From JANQMX01 sp965247175 (GTDB lineage: Bacteria > Pseudomonadota > Alphaproteobacteria > Kiloniellales > DSM-21159), in the NCBI GenBank assembly GCA_965247175.1, contig OZ252006.1, forward strand, positions 930,001 through 994,000: 64,000 bases of DNA, read 5' to 3'. The notes below the pieces were generated by a model. That model had not been told where the DNA came from. It saw nothing but the letters and a program-made list of their open reading frames with translations, and searched no databases. Position 1 is the first letter of the stretch. Every line of letters begins with the position of its first letter. This document shows, one piece after another, positions 33,799 to 42,830 of this stretch. The position numbers and the translations under genes are program-made.

Positions 33799-35759
33799 AT
33801 CCCGTGCACCACCTGCCCGTGGTTGCTGCGCTTCAGGGTGCTATAGCGGGCCAGCGCCCAGATCGGGAAGTAGCTGCTGTAGCCGTGGTAGCGCAGGTAG
33901 AAGACACGGGGGAAGCCCACCGCCGTGTACCAGGGCTCGACCCAGCGGGCGCCCTCGCGGGGCTGGGTCATCAGGTAGCGCACGCCGCGCTCGACCGCGG
34001 GATGATCGGCCTTGCCGGCCGCCATCAGGCCAAGCACCGCCCAGGCCGTCTGGGAGGGCGTCGATTCCTTACATTCGCCGCGCCGGGTCTTGTCGTAGGT
34101 CGCTCCGTCTTCGCCCCAGCCGCCATCCTCACGCTGGGTGGTCAAAAGCCAGTCGACGGCGCGCTGGATGTAAGGCTGCTCGGGATCTTCGCCGGCGGCG
34201 TTGAGCGCGCAGAGCACCGACCAGGTGCCGTAGATGTAGTTGGTGCCCCACCGCCCGAACCAGGAGCCGTCCTCCTCCTGCTCGCTTTTGAGGTAGGCCA
34301 GACCCTTGGCGACGGTCGGATGATCGGCAGGATGGCCGATCTGACAAAGGAAACTGAGGCAGCGGGCGCTGACATCGGCTGTCGGCGGATCCAACAGCGC
34401 GCCGTGATCGGCGAAGGGGATGCTGTTGAGGAAATCCTTGTTGTTGTCGATGTCGAAGGAGCCCCAGCCGCCGTTGCTGCTCTGCATGCCTTCGATCCAA
34501 CGGGCCGTGCGCGCGATCAGTTCCTTGTGCTGCTCGGGGTCGGCCCTGTGGAACAGCATGCCGACGACGGCCGTGTCATCGACGTCGGGGTAGTGGTCGT
34601 TCTTGAACTGGAAAGCCCAACCGCCGGGCTCCAGGTCGGGCGCCTTGACCGACCAGTCGCCCTTGACGTCGGTGACCTCTCGGTCCTCAAGCCAATCGAG
34701 GCACTTGCGGATTCGTTCGTCCGCCCGATCGAGGCCACCTTCCAACAGCGCGTGGGCGCCGAGCGCCGTGTCCCAGACAGGCGAGACGCAAGGTTGGATG
34801 AAACGGTTGTCGCCGACCCGGTTGCGGGAGATCAGCTTCCGCACCGAGGCCAGGGCGGTGACGAAGTTGGGGTCGTCGCGCGAGTAGCCGAGTGCGTCCA
34901 TGGCCATCACCGAGTTGGCCATGGCCGGGAAAATCGCGCCCAGGCCGTCCTCGCCGTTCAGGCGCTCGGTGAAGAAGGAGACGGCGCGCTCGATGGCCTT
35001 ACTGCGGGTCTTCTTGGGGAAGAGCGGCTCGACGCTACGCAGCACCCGATCGACGGTCAGAAAGACGTCGCCCCAGCGGGAGCCGGTGGGATTGTGGAGA
35101 TACTGCTCCACCTTGTCCGGCGCCGTGGCGAAGAGCTCCTGGACGGAGACCTGCCGTGGATTGCGTGCCTTTGGCTTGAGCGCAGCAAGGACCAGGAGGG
35201 GTGCGATCACGGTGCGGGACCAGTAGGAGAAGTCCCAGACGTTCACCGGGAACCAGCGCGGCATCAGCATGAGCTCGACCGGCATCACAGGCACAGCGCG
35301 CCAGGGCACCTGCCCGAAGAGCGCCAGGCTGTAGCGGGTGAAGACGTTGCTCGTCTCGGCGCCACCATGGTCCAAGATCGCCTCCCGCGCCCGCTGCATG
35401 TGCGGGGCGTCCGGATCGTCGCCGACCAGCTTGAGCGCGTAGTAGGCCTTCACGCTCGCCGAGATATTGAAGTCACCTTCGTAAAACAGCGGCCAGCCAC
35501 CATGATCGCCTTGCAGCGAGCGGATGTAGCCTGCCAGCTCTTCTTCAAGCTCCGGCTCAAGATCGTCCAGGAAGTGATTAAGAAAAATGTATTCTGACGG
35601 AATGGTCGCATCCGCCTCGAGATCGAAGCGGATATGCCCGTCCGGCTCCTGAAGCGCGGTCAGGCGGTCGCTGGCCTGAGCGACCAGCTCATCAACTTGG
35701 AAGAGGATGTCCTCTCCGTCTCCAATACGGGAGCCCGCATGAACATGGTAAGTGTCCAT
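33795..35759 (-). CDS. shc: Squalene-hopene cyclase
   Basis: A 654-residue monotopic membrane enzyme (HpnF) that cyclises squalene to hopene. The catalytic DxDD motif is in YPDVDDTAVVGML. QW repeats are visible at QSSNGGWGSFDIDNN, QEEDGSWFGRWG, QREDGGWGED and QGDHGGWPLF. The C-terminal VGFPRVFYLRYHGYSSYFPI is typical. The gene is the fifth of the leftward hopanoid operon, 66 bp after hpnE. Confidence 0.97.
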   Translation of the reverse strand: MDTYHVHAGSRIGDGEDILFQVDELVAQASDRLTALQEPDGHIRFDLEADATIPSEYIFLNHFLDDLEPELEEELAGYIRSLQGDHGGWPLFYEGDFNISASVKAYYALKLVGDDPDAPHMQRAREAILDHGGAETSNVFTRYSLALFGQVPWRAVPVMPVELMLMPRWFPVNVWDFSYWSRTVIAPLLVLAALKPKARNPRQVSVQELFATAPDKVEQYLHNPTGSRWGDVFLTVDRVLRSVEPLFPKKTRSKAIERAVSFFTERLNGEDGLGAIFPAMANSVMAMDALGYSRDDPNFVTALASVRKLISRNRVGDNRFIQPCVSPVWDTALGAHALLEGGLDRADERIRKCLDWLEDREVTDVKGDWSVKAPDLEPGGWAFQFKNDHYPDVDDTAVVGMLFHRADPEQHKELIARTARWIEGMQSSNGGWGSFDIDNNKDFLNSIPFADHGALLDPPTADVSARCLSFLCQIGHPADHPTVAKGLAYLKSEQEEDGSWFGRWGTNYIYGTWSVLCALNAAGEDPEQPYIQRAVDWLLTTQREDGGWGEDGATYDKTRRGECKESTPSQTAWAVLGLMAAGKADHPAVERGVRYLMTQPREGARWVEPWYTAVGFPRVFYLRYHGYSSYFPIWALARYSTLKRSNHGQVVHGM

Positions 35760-35825
35760 AGGAAAGCTACTACCCCCTCATAAAGCACAGACGATGACGT
35801 GGCGGATCGGCGCTTCTGGTTAAGT

Positions 35826-37106
35826 CTATAACACTGCTACATTTTCTTTGGCGCCGACGTCAAGGACTGCGCGCGCGGCCTTTTCTCCTGATCTGACGGA
35901 GCCTTCGATGGTTGCCGGCAGCTCGACCTCGGTCCAGTCGCCGGCCAGCCAGAGATTGACATAGACCGAGCGCTGCTTTGGCCGCTTGGCGATTTGCGCC
36001 GGAGTCTGTGCAAAGGTCGCCCGTTTCTCCTTGATGATACGATAGGGCGGAAGAGGCGTTCCCTCCGCTGCCAGCGCGCGTGCGACCTCGCGCCAGCTTG
36101 TCGCGGCCAGAGTGTCCGCAGGGTCGTTTACACTGCCCGACGCGGCGCTGACTGTGACGGAGGCCACGTCGCCGCGAAAAAACACCCACTGGGAAAGCCC
36201 CCCGAGCAGGCCCAGGAAGGGTTCCTTTGCCCGTCCAGTCAGTTCCTCCGGCAGCTTGAAGTGAATGTTCAGGATGGGCCGGTACTGGTCGGGCGCCGTC
36301 ACCTCGGGCAGTAGCGCCTTGGCATTGTCTGGTGACACGGCGAGGACCACGGCATCGTCTCGGCCAAGGGCAATCCGCTCACCGCCAACGTCGATTGCGC
36401 TGACCCTGTTGTCGGCTACGGTAAGAGCCCGGGCGCGGGCCCCGAAGCGGATAACGCACCCCAGCGTTTCCAGGCGCCGCACCGTCGGCTCGACCAGGGC
36501 CGCCGAGAGGCCATGGCGGCTCAGAACCGGGCGGCACTCGGCACCGCCACGGGCGAAGGTTTCCTCGAAGACCGGGCGCAGCAGGCAAGCCGCCGCTTCC
36601 TCCGGCGCGATATTGAGAACGGCGAGTGTGAAGGGTTCCCAGAAGCAACGATAGAGACGGTGCGTCTTGGGGATGAGCGACGCGATCGTGGCCTTGGGGC
36701 CGGCGCGCATCACCTTCAGGACAGAGAGATAGTCCGAGAGCTGCGTCCCCGGCGGCCGACGGCTGGGCCGGAAGACCCACCAGGGAATCCGGCCGTTGGA
36801 TAGGTGGAGCGACCAGCGCTCGCCGCTCTCGAGATCGAAGAAGGGAAAGCGCGGCTCGCCGACGATCACCTCGGTCTTGTCGGCGCCCGTCGCCGCCAAG
36901 AGGCGTGCCACGGCGTGATTGCCGCTCAAGACCAGGTGGTTGCCGTTGTCGATGACGCAGCCGAGCTTCTCGTCGTGGTACGAGCGGCAGCGCCCGCCGG
37001 CCCGTGGCCCAGCCTCATAGAGGGTGACCGCGAGTCCCGCCTCAGCCAAACGAAGAGCGCTCGAAAGGCCGGACATGCCGGCCCCGATGACGTGGGCGGA
37101 TTTCAT
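35826..37106 (-). CDS. hpnE: Hydroxysqualene dehydroxylase HpnE
   Basis: A 426-residue FAD-dependent amine-oxidase-fold enzyme that reduces hydroxysqualene to squalene. The dinucleotide-binding N-terminus reads VIGAGMSGLSSALRLAEAGL and continues with the GRCRSY motif. The C-terminal FAD segment is WLAGDWTEVELPATIEGSVR. The start codon shares one base with the hpnD stop (TGATG), so the genes are co-translated. Confidence 0.94.
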   Translation of the reverse strand: MKSAHVIGAGMSGLSSALRLAEAGLAVTLYEAGPRAGGRCRSYHDEKLGCVIDNGNHLVLSGNHAVARLLAATGADKTEVIVGEPRFPFFDLESGERWSLHLSNGRIPWWVFRPSRRPPGTQLSDYLSVLKVMRAGPKATIASLIPKTHRLYRCFWEPFTLAVLNIAPEEAAACLLRPVFEETFARGGAECRPVLSRHGLSAALVEPTVRRLETLGCVIRFGARARALTVADNRVSAIDVGGERIALGRDDAVVLAVSPDNAKALLPEVTAPDQYRPILNIHFKLPEELTGRAKEPFLGLLGGLSQWVFFRGDVASVTVSAASGSVNDPADTLAATSWREVARALAAEGTPLPPYRIIKEKRATFAQTPAQIAKRPKQRSVYVNLWLAGDWTEVELPATIEGSVRSGEKAARAVLDVGAKENVAVL

Positions 37107-38014
37107 CAGAGGCTGAACAGACCGTAGCGCAGGGCGATCGACAGCTTCCGGGCCTTGCCGCGGAGCCGCTCCAGGCCGCCCTTCTTCGCCTTGCGGGATG
37201 GCGGTGGCCAGGGGCCACCCTCGATCGAACGAAAGGCGTCGCGGTAGACCTCCATCATCACCCGCGCGGGCCGCATCTTGGCGCGGTCGCAGCGGGCCAT
37301 ACCGGCTTCGGCGTCGGCGAAGGCCTGTCGCGCCTTGTCAGCGATCTTCTCGCAGACCTTGGGCAGGGCGGGGTGCCGAAGCACCTCCTGCGGCTCCTCG
37401 CTCTCGATGCCGGCCTCCAAGAGCAGATCTTTCGGCAGATAGAGGCGGCCGATCTCGGCGTCCTCCTCGAGGTCGCGCAGGATGTTGGTAAGCTGGAGCG
37501 CCTGCCCGAGACGCTCTGCCGTCTGCTGCCCGGCCGGGCCCGGCTCTCCGAAGACGCAGACCGAGAGCTGGCCGACTGCGCCGGCCACCCGGCTGCAATA
37601 GAGCTCCAGCTCCGCCATGCTCGGCGCCCGGATAGGGCCTTCGGCATCCATCTCCATGCCGTCGATCAGGTCGTGGAAGGGCTTCTGCGGCAGTTGGTAG
37701 CGGGCGAGGGGAGTCAGCAGCGCCCGGCTGATCGGCCGAGTCGGCTGGCCGGCATAAAGCGCGGCGATCTCTTCGCGCCAGGCATCGAGGGCGACGCGCT
37801 TCTCGTCCCGCGTGCCGCCTTCGTCGGCGATGTCGTCGATCTCGCGGCAATAGGCGTAGATGGCGTACATGGCCTCGCGCTTGTCTCGCTCCAGAAGACG
37901 CATGGCCCAAAAGAACGAGGTGCCGGCGTTTTCGACGAGACGGCGGACCTCTTCCAGATCGGCATCGCTGGCCTCGGAGGCTTGCGCAACGGCGGCCATG
38001 GCTGGGCTGGTCAT
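37106..38014 (-). CDS. hpnD: Presqualene diphosphate synthase HpnD
   Basis: Start ATG 38014 overlaps the hpnB stop (ATGA); a longer frame to 38161 only overlaps hpnB. The 302-residue squalene/phytoene-synthase-fold protein has the first aspartate motif in YCREIDDIADEG and the second in LQLTNILRDLEEDAEIGRLY. It joins two farnesyl diphosphates to presqualene diphosphate in the HpnCDE route to squalene. Confidence 0.94.
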   Translation of the reverse strand: MTSPAMAAVAQASEASDADLEEVRRLVENAGTSFFWAMRLLERDKREAMYAIYAYCREIDDIADEGGTRDEKRVALDAWREEIAALYAGQPTRPISRALLTPLARYQLPQKPFHDLIDGMEMDAEGPIRAPSMAELELYCSRVAGAVGQLSVCVFGEPGPAGQQTAERLGQALQLTNILRDLEEDAEIGRLYLPKDLLLEAGIESEEPQEVLRHPALPKVCEKIADKARQAFADAEAGMARCDRAKMRPARVMMEVYRDAFRSIEGGPWPPPSRKAKKGGLERLRGKARKLSIALRYGLFSL

Positions 38015-39204
38015 GAATCCGCCTCCAAGGCCGTCTGGCCGCCCTGGCCGTGATGGCGCCCTTTCCAGGCACCCCCGCGCCCCAGCCAATGAAGCCGCGC
38101 GGAGTCCAACGTCATGACCGTGTAAAGCAAAGCTGCGAGCGGCAGCCAAAGCGCCTCCCACGTGGAAAAGCCGTAGAAGCGCAAGGTCGGCCGGTAGGCC
38201 GCGGCCATCATCAGGCAGGCGAGGAGTGCCAGCAGCCCGGCCCCGGCATCGCCGTGCAGCGGCCAGGTCAAGAGCAGGAGCGGTGGCGCGAGATAGGTCA
38301 GCGACATGGACAGCAGTGTTACGACGAGCATCAGGGGCGAGTTGTTAAGCTGCTCATAGGCGGAGCGCGTGACCATGGCCCAAAATGACGCGAGACCGGG
38401 ATAAGGCCGCAGACTGACGCTGTCGTTGGTCAAGCCGAGCCAGAGCGCCCCGCCAGACCGCTTGACCAGCCTCGCCAGGGTGCAGTCGTCGATCAGCGCG
38501 TCCTTCAGGGCAGCGATGCCGCCGATGCGCAGAAGCGCATTCCAGTCCAACAGAATGCAGCCGCCGGCCGCGGCCGCCATGCTTCGCTCGGGCGCGTTGA
38601 CCGCCGGAAAGGGATAGAGCTTCTGGAAGAAGAACACGAAGGCCGGCACGAGGTGCCGTTCCCAGAAGGAGTCCAGACGCAGGCGCACCATCTGGGAGAC
38701 CAGGGCGAGATGCCCCGCGCGGGCTTTCGTGACCAGGCGCCGCAGCGTATCCGGCCCGTGCCGGATATCCGCGTCGGTCAGCCAGACGTAGGCCGGCGGC
38801 GTACCCTGGCGAAGCTGCTGCTCCGCCGTGTTGAGGGCCCAGAGCTTGCCGGCCCAGCCGGCGGGCAGGGGCGGCGCCGAGAGGACTGCGCCCTCTCTTG
38901 TCTCCGCCTGCCGTTCGGTGAGGACCGCCTGAGCCCGTGCCGCGGTCTCGTCCTCGCTGGAGTCGTCGACCACGAGAACCTGGAGCGGCCCCGGGTAATC
39001 CTGAGCCAGGAGGGAGGCGAGGCTTTCGGCGATCACAGCGTCTTCGTTGCGCGCCGGAACGATGGCGGTCACCGCGGGCCAAGGCTCTTGGGTATCCTCT
39101 TGCGAGGACGGAGGGAGCTGCTGGTCGGCCCGCCAAAAGCCGTCGCGCGCGAAGAGCAGCGCCAGCCATATGAGGACAGAGAGCAAGGACAAGAGGACCA
39201 GCAT
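38011..39204 (-). CDS. hpnB: Hopanoid-associated glycosyltransferase HpnB
   Basis: A 397-residue family-2 glycosyltransferase. It has an N-terminal membrane helix, nucleotide-sugar site AIVPARNEDAVIAESLASLL, acidic motif QVLVVDDSSEDETA, the DADIRHG metal motif, and three to four C-terminal helices. HpnB homologues are found in hopanoid operons; the exact sugar transfer is not settled. Here it sits between hpnC and hpnD, where many genomes have hpnC directly followed by hpnD. Confidence 0.9.
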   Translation of the reverse strand: MLVLLSLLSVLIWLALLFARDGFWRADQQLPPSSQEDTQEPWPAVTAIVPARNEDAVIAESLASLLAQDYPGPLQVLVVDDSSEDETAARAQAVLTERQAETREGAVLSAPPLPAGWAGKLWALNTAEQQLRQGTPPAYVWLTDADIRHGPDTLRRLVTKARAGHLALVSQMVRLRLDSFWERHLVPAFVFFFQKLYPFPAVNAPERSMAAAAGGCILLDWNALLRIGGIAALKDALIDDCTLARLVKRSGGALWLGLTNDSVSLRPYPGLASFWAMVTRSAYEQLNNSPLMLVVTLLSMSLTYLAPPLLLLTWPLHGDAGAGLLALLACLMMAAAYRPTLRFYGFSTWEALWLPLAALLYTVMTLDSARLHWLGRGGAWKGRHHGQGGQTALEADS

Positions 39205-39220
39205 ACGAGAGGGGCGCCTC

Positions 39221-40144
39221 CTAAGCGGGCCGCGACGTGACGCAACGGCGCGCCGTGGTCTTCACCACACCCTTGATGGCGCACCAGGCGAACTGGGGCT
39301 TGCTCAGCTCGACCCGTTCGGCAACCGGGTCCCGCTTTGCAAGCTCACGCAGCAGTTGGTCGGCAATCTCGACGATCACGGCCGACTCGAGCGCAAGATG
39401 CCAGCTCTTGAGCTTCTCCGGGAGCCGTCGCGCCTCGACCATCAGCGCCCGGGTGTCCTCGGCGCAGCGGAGCTGCACCCGGCGCAGGCCGTCACTGGAG
39501 CGCGGTGCGTCGAGATGGGTTACGTCGACACCGGCTTCGGCGAGCCAATCCTCTGGGATATAGACCCGGTCCATCTCCTCATAGTCGTTGCGGCAGTCCT
39601 GCAGGTGGTTGATGATCTGCAGGGCGTTGCAGAGCGCATCCGACTGCGGGTAACCGCCCACGTCCTCGCCGTGCAGGTCGAGAAGGTAGCGCCCAACCGG
39701 CGATGCCGAGCGCAGGCAGTAGTCGATCAGCTCGTCCCAATCGGCATAGCGATGCTTCACCGCATCTTGCTTGAAGGCCGAGATCAGGTCGCAGCCGTGC
39801 TGCGGAGTCACGTTGGTCTCGATCAAGCTTTCCCGCAGGCGCACGGCGGTTTCGTAGCCCGGCTCGGCGTGCTCCGTGGTCAGCGCCCGCTCGAAGCCAG
39901 ACAGACGGGCCACCTTGTCCTCAGGCGAGAGTTCCGGGTTGTCGGCAATGTCGTCGATCGCCCGGGCGAAGGCATAGAAGCGCGCCACGTGGGGCCGCAG
40001 AACCTTGGGGAGCAGGAAGGAGCCGACGGGGAAGTTCTCATCCTTCGCGCCCTTGCCGGAAGGGGTTTCCATGCCCGTCCCAACGGCGCTCTCGGCACTG
40101 GAGAGCGGCACATCCGGAGCGGCAGCGGGGGCGGTACGCGACAT
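39221..40144 (-). CDS. hpnC: Hydroxysqualene synthase HpnC
   Basis: ATG 40144 has CAGGAAG 5 bp upstream and is preferred to a longer frame reaching 40276. The 307-residue protein is a squalene/phytoene synthase homologue with FPVGSFLLPKVLRPHVARFY, the first aspartate motif in RAIDDIADNPE and the second in QIINHLQDCRNDYEEMDRVY. HpnC hydrolyses presqualene diphosphate to hydroxysqualene. It is the first gene of the leftward hopanoid operon and diverges from a methyltransferase gene 85 bp away. Confidence 0.93.
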   Translation of the reverse strand: MSRTAPAAAPDVPLSSAESAVGTGMETPSGKGAKDENFPVGSFLLPKVLRPHVARFYAFARAIDDIADNPELSPEDKVARLSGFERALTTEHAEPGYETAVRLRESLIETNVTPQHGCDLISAFKQDAVKHRYADWDELIDYCLRSASPVGRYLLDLHGEDVGGYPQSDALCNALQIINHLQDCRNDYEEMDRVYIPEDWLAEAGVDVTHLDAPRSSDGLRRVQLRCAEDTRALMVEARRLPEKLKSWHLALESAVIVEIADQLLRELAKRDPVAERVELSKPQFAWCAIKGVVKTTARRCVTSRPA

Positions 40145-40229
40145 GGTGCTTCCTGGGCCTTGTCTTGCCGAGCATATACCTCTTGCGGCATTGGGAAGCC
40201 AGGGGCGGGGCGCCGGGGCGTTCCGCGAC

Positions 40230-41936
40230 ATGGCAGCGAGCGGGAACGTGGTCGCAAAGCCCTCCAAGAAGTCCAAGGCAGCGGCGGAGGCCGCGGCGCA
40301 TCACGTGCAAGCAACGAGGCTGGCGCGCCGTGGTGAGCCCATGGCGGCCCTCCAGCACCGATTCGCGGCCTTCCAAGCCGCGCCGAACGAGCGGAGCTAC
40401 CGCCAAGCCCTGGCGGCGGCCGTCATCCCGCTGAGGCTGGAGCAGGCCGCACCCGCCGTCGAGGAGGCTCTGGTTCGCCTGCTGCAAGCGGACGACGTCG
40501 ACACGCAAGCCCTCTCAGGGGTGCTGGTGAGCTTGATCAAGGCGCACCCGCGCTTTGCACAGCTTGCCGAAGCAGACTGGGCTGACAGCAGCCTCCGCGA
40601 AAGCCTGCTGGCTCAAGTGACGGACCTCTTCGGATGGCCCTTGCTGCAGCATGCCCTGGCGTACTCCATCCTCTGCGACCAAGAGGTGGAGCGGCTGCTC
40701 ACCGCCTGCCGCCGATTCCTGCTGCTCCATGCGCCGTCCGCAGCCGGGGATGTCGAGCGCGTCGCGCCCTTGGTCCTGCAGGCCGCGCTGTCGGAGTATC
40801 TCTGGGAGGAAAGCGAGGCCGAGTCGAAAGCCCTGGCCGAGCTGACGGCGCGGGATGGCGTCAATCTGCTCGTTTGCGCCTACCGGCCGGTTGAGCAGGA
40901 CGCGCTGAAGGGGTTGTTCCGCGACCGCGGCGGGCTGGGGCCCTTTGGCAGGCTGCTCCACCGCCGCCTGGTCAGCGAGCCGGCGGAGGAGCGGCGGCGT
41001 CTTGCCGAGATACCCGTCATCGAACTCTCCGACGACCGCGTTTCGCAGGCTGTGCAGGACCAGTACGAGAGCAATCCCTACCCACGCTGGACCGCGGTGC
41101 AGCGCCGCGCGCCCCGGCCGCTTGCCGATGTCATCCGCTCCTTCTGCCCCGAGCTACCGGACGATGTGCTGCCGCAAAGCGCCAAACCGCAGATTCTCGT
41201 GGCCGGCTGCGGCACCGGGGCTCATGCGATCAAGGTTGCAAGCCGCTATGCGGGCGGCCGAGTCACGGCGATCGATCTCAGCCGACGGGCTTTGGCCTAT
41301 GCAGAAATGAAGGCCGCGGCCCTGAAAGTCGGCAGCATCCGTTTCCTGCAGGCTGACATCCTGGCGCTGGAAGGCTGGGACCGCCGCTTCGATCTCATCG
41401 AATGCTCCGGCGTCCTGCATCACCTGGCCGAGCCTCTACGGGGCTGGCGGATCCTGAGCGGGCTCTTGAGCGAGTGGGGCATTATGCGGATCGGGCTCTA
41501 TAGCGCCCTGGGCAGGCGACATATCCTGGCCATGCAAGCCTTAGCCCGGCGGCAAGGGACAACGCCGGACCTGCCTTCGATTCGCCGCCTGCGCCGCCTG
41601 ATCGCCGAAGAGGCTGCCGCCGGAGACGAGAGTGCAACTGCAGTCCTATCCGAGGTCGACTTTTGCAGCACCAGCGGCCTGCGCGACCTGCTGCTTCACG
41701 TGCAGGAACAGCAATTTTCTGTGGAAAAGTTGCAGGCGGACTTGGACAGCCTCGGTCTGAAGTTCCTGGCCTTCGAGCATCCCTTCGCCGACGTGCCGCA
41801 GGCCTTTGAGCGGCGTTACGGCAGCGCGGCGAGCAAGAGCGACCTTGGGGCTTGGCACGCGTTGGAACAGGAGCGCCCGGACAGCTTCCGCGGCATGTAT
41901 CAGTTCTGGTGCCGCAAAAAAGATAAGCCCGCCTGA
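40230..41936 (+). CDS. Methyltransferase with N-terminal helical-repeat domain
   Basis: The 568-residue product starts at ATG 40230, the first start that does not invade hpnC; the ribosome binding site is weak. Residues about 20-260 are helical and TPR-like (VQATRLARRGEPMAALQHRF, QAALSEYLWEESEAESKALA). Residues 330-480 form a SAM methyltransferase domain (ILVAGCGTGAHAIKVA, VTAIDLSRRALAYAE, IECSGVLHHL). This two-part design resembles TPR-methyltransferase proteins of Rhodospirillales. The substrate is unknown. Its stop codon lies inside a hairpin. Confidence 0.85.
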   Translation: MAASGNVVAKPSKKSKAAAEAAAHHVQATRLARRGEPMAALQHRFAAFQAAPNERSYRQALAAAVIPLRLEQAAPAVEEALVRLLQADDVDTQALSGVLVSLIKAHPRFAQLAEADWADSSLRESLLAQVTDLFGWPLLQHALAYSILCDQEVERLLTACRRFLLLHAPSAAGDVERVAPLVLQAALSEYLWEESEAESKALAELTARDGVNLLVCAYRPVEQDALKGLFRDRGGLGPFGRLLHRRLVSEPAEERRRLAEIPVIELSDDRVSQAVQDQYESNPYPRWTAVQRRAPRPLADVIRSFCPELPDDVLPQSAKPQILVAGCGTGAHAIKVASRYAGGRVTAIDLSRRALAYAEMKAAALKVGSIRFLQADILALEGWDRRFDLIECSGVLHHLAEPLRGWRILSGLLSEWGIMRIGLYSALGRRHILAMQALARRQGTTPDLPSIRRLRRLIAEEAAAGDESATAVLSEVDFCSTSGLRDLLLHVQEQQFSVEKLQADLDSLGLKFLAFEHPFADVPQAFERRYGSAASKSDLGAWHALEQERPDSFRGMYQFWCRKKDKPA

Positions 41937-41953
41937 CGTTGGGCCAGGCGGGC
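41927..41953 (-). terminator. Terminator between convergent genes
   Basis: GCCCGCCTG pairs with CAGGCGGGC, 9 bp with a 9-base loop. On the minus strand it is followed by a run of six T (complement of 41916-41921), so it should stop transcripts of the small zinc-ribbon gene. On the plus strand it includes the stop codon of the methyltransferase gene. Confidence 0.7.
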
Positions 41954-41965
41954 CTAATCCTGTGC

Positions 41966-41983
41966 GCCGGCCCTCAGGCCGGC
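41966..41983. terminator. Second strong hairpin between convergent genes
   Basis: GCCGGCC and GGCCGGC around CTCA, a 7 bp all-GC stem with a four-base loop. It has no T run on either side. It probably assists termination or protects 3' ends. Confidence 0.4.
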
Positions 41984-41993
41984 TGCAGCGCCT

Positions 41994-42167
41994 TTAAGCG
42001 GCCAAGCTGCCACCATCCGTCCAAGCGGAGGTTTGCTTGCATGAGGAACAGATACGTTCGCCGGGCCAAGAGCTGGAAAACTCTTTCCGGCACATGAGAC
42101 ACTTCCGTGCCTTCACCTCGTACACCTTGTCGCTTTGCGGCTTCTTGTTCTGAGATGAGTCGCTCAT
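41994..42167 (-). CDS. 57-residue zinc-ribbon protein
   Basis: ATG 42167, stop TAA 41994-41996. The protein is MSDSSQNKKPQSDKVYEVKA followed by RKCLMCRKEFSSSWPGERIC and SSCKQTSAWTDGGSLAA. Cysteines at 23, 26, 40 and 43 make two CxxC knuckles 13 residues apart, a textbook zinc ribbon. AGGAG lies about 12 bp upstream, a long spacing. A terminator follows. No function is known; such small ribbons often bind RNA, DNA or a partner protein. Confidence 0.75.
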   Translation of the reverse strand: MSDSSQNKKPQSDKVYEVKARKCLMCRKEFSSSWPGERICSSCKQTSAWTDGGSLAA

Positions 42168-42461
42168 TTCTTACTTACGGCTCCTGGTCAAGACCGTTCC
42201 AAAAGGCCCGTTATACATGGTGGGGTTTCATCGTGTGACATGACAGTTTTTGGTCAAAAAAACAAGGGGAATCGTCTCTTATGCGTCCATTTTGTAAACA
42301 CTCTGGTAAGGTTTTGGAACGGCTGCTGTGACTTTTTTGCATAGCGAATATTGTCCTAGCTCTGTGTAAAACTCGACAATTCTTAGCCGTCCTACTCAGT
42401 TATCGCCCCTGGACAGATCGGGTCTCTGGGGCCAAGTTGCTGTTGGCTATGGGCGATATGA
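42168..42461. other. AT-richer intergenic region between divergent small genes
   Basis: These 294 bp separate the zinc-ribbon gene (leftward) and hspQ (rightward). It is the most AT-rich stretch nearby, with several A and T runs (TTTTTGGTCAAAAAAACA, CTTTTTTGCATAGCGAATA), so it should carry both promoters. I see no coding sequence and cannot assign -35/-10 boxes with confidence. Confidence 0.5.
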
Positions 42462-42803
42462 ATGACGGACCCGCAAAAGATGCGTACGGCGAAATACAAG
42501 CTCGGTGACTTGGTGCGCCATCGGATCTTTCCTTTCCGCGGCGTCATCTTCGATGTCGATCCGGAGTTCGCCAATACCGAGGAGTGGTACGAGGCCATTC
42601 CGGAGGACATTCGGCCGAGCAAGGACCAGCCGTTCTATCATCTGCTGGCCGAGAACTCCGAAGGTACCTACACCGCCTACGTTTCCGAGCAGAACCTGCT
42701 GCCTGACGACAGCGGCGAGCCGATTCCCCATCCCGACATCGACAGCTTCTTCGTCGGCATGGAAGATGGCCGCTACGTCCCGCGCAGCGAGCACGCCCAC
42801 TGA
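42462..42803 (+). CDS. hspQ: Heat shock protein HspQ (YccV-like)
   Basis: A 113-residue protein with the YccV/HspQ fold: KYKLGDLVRHRIFPFRGVIF, DPEFANTEEWYEAIPED, PFYHLLAENSEGTYTAYVSE and the C-terminal HPDIDSFFVGMEDGRYVP. In enterobacteria HspQ modulates the Lon protease and was also described as a hemimethylated-DNA binder. It could start at Met7 (42480). Confidence 0.92.
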   Translation: MTDPQKMRTAKYKLGDLVRHRIFPFRGVIFDVDPEFANTEEWYEAIPEDIRPSKDQPFYHLLAENSEGTYTAYVSEQNLLPDDSGEPIPHPDIDSFFVGMEDGRYVPRSEHAH

Positions 42804-42830
42804 AGGCGGCTAGCAGCACGCCTGCGGCGC

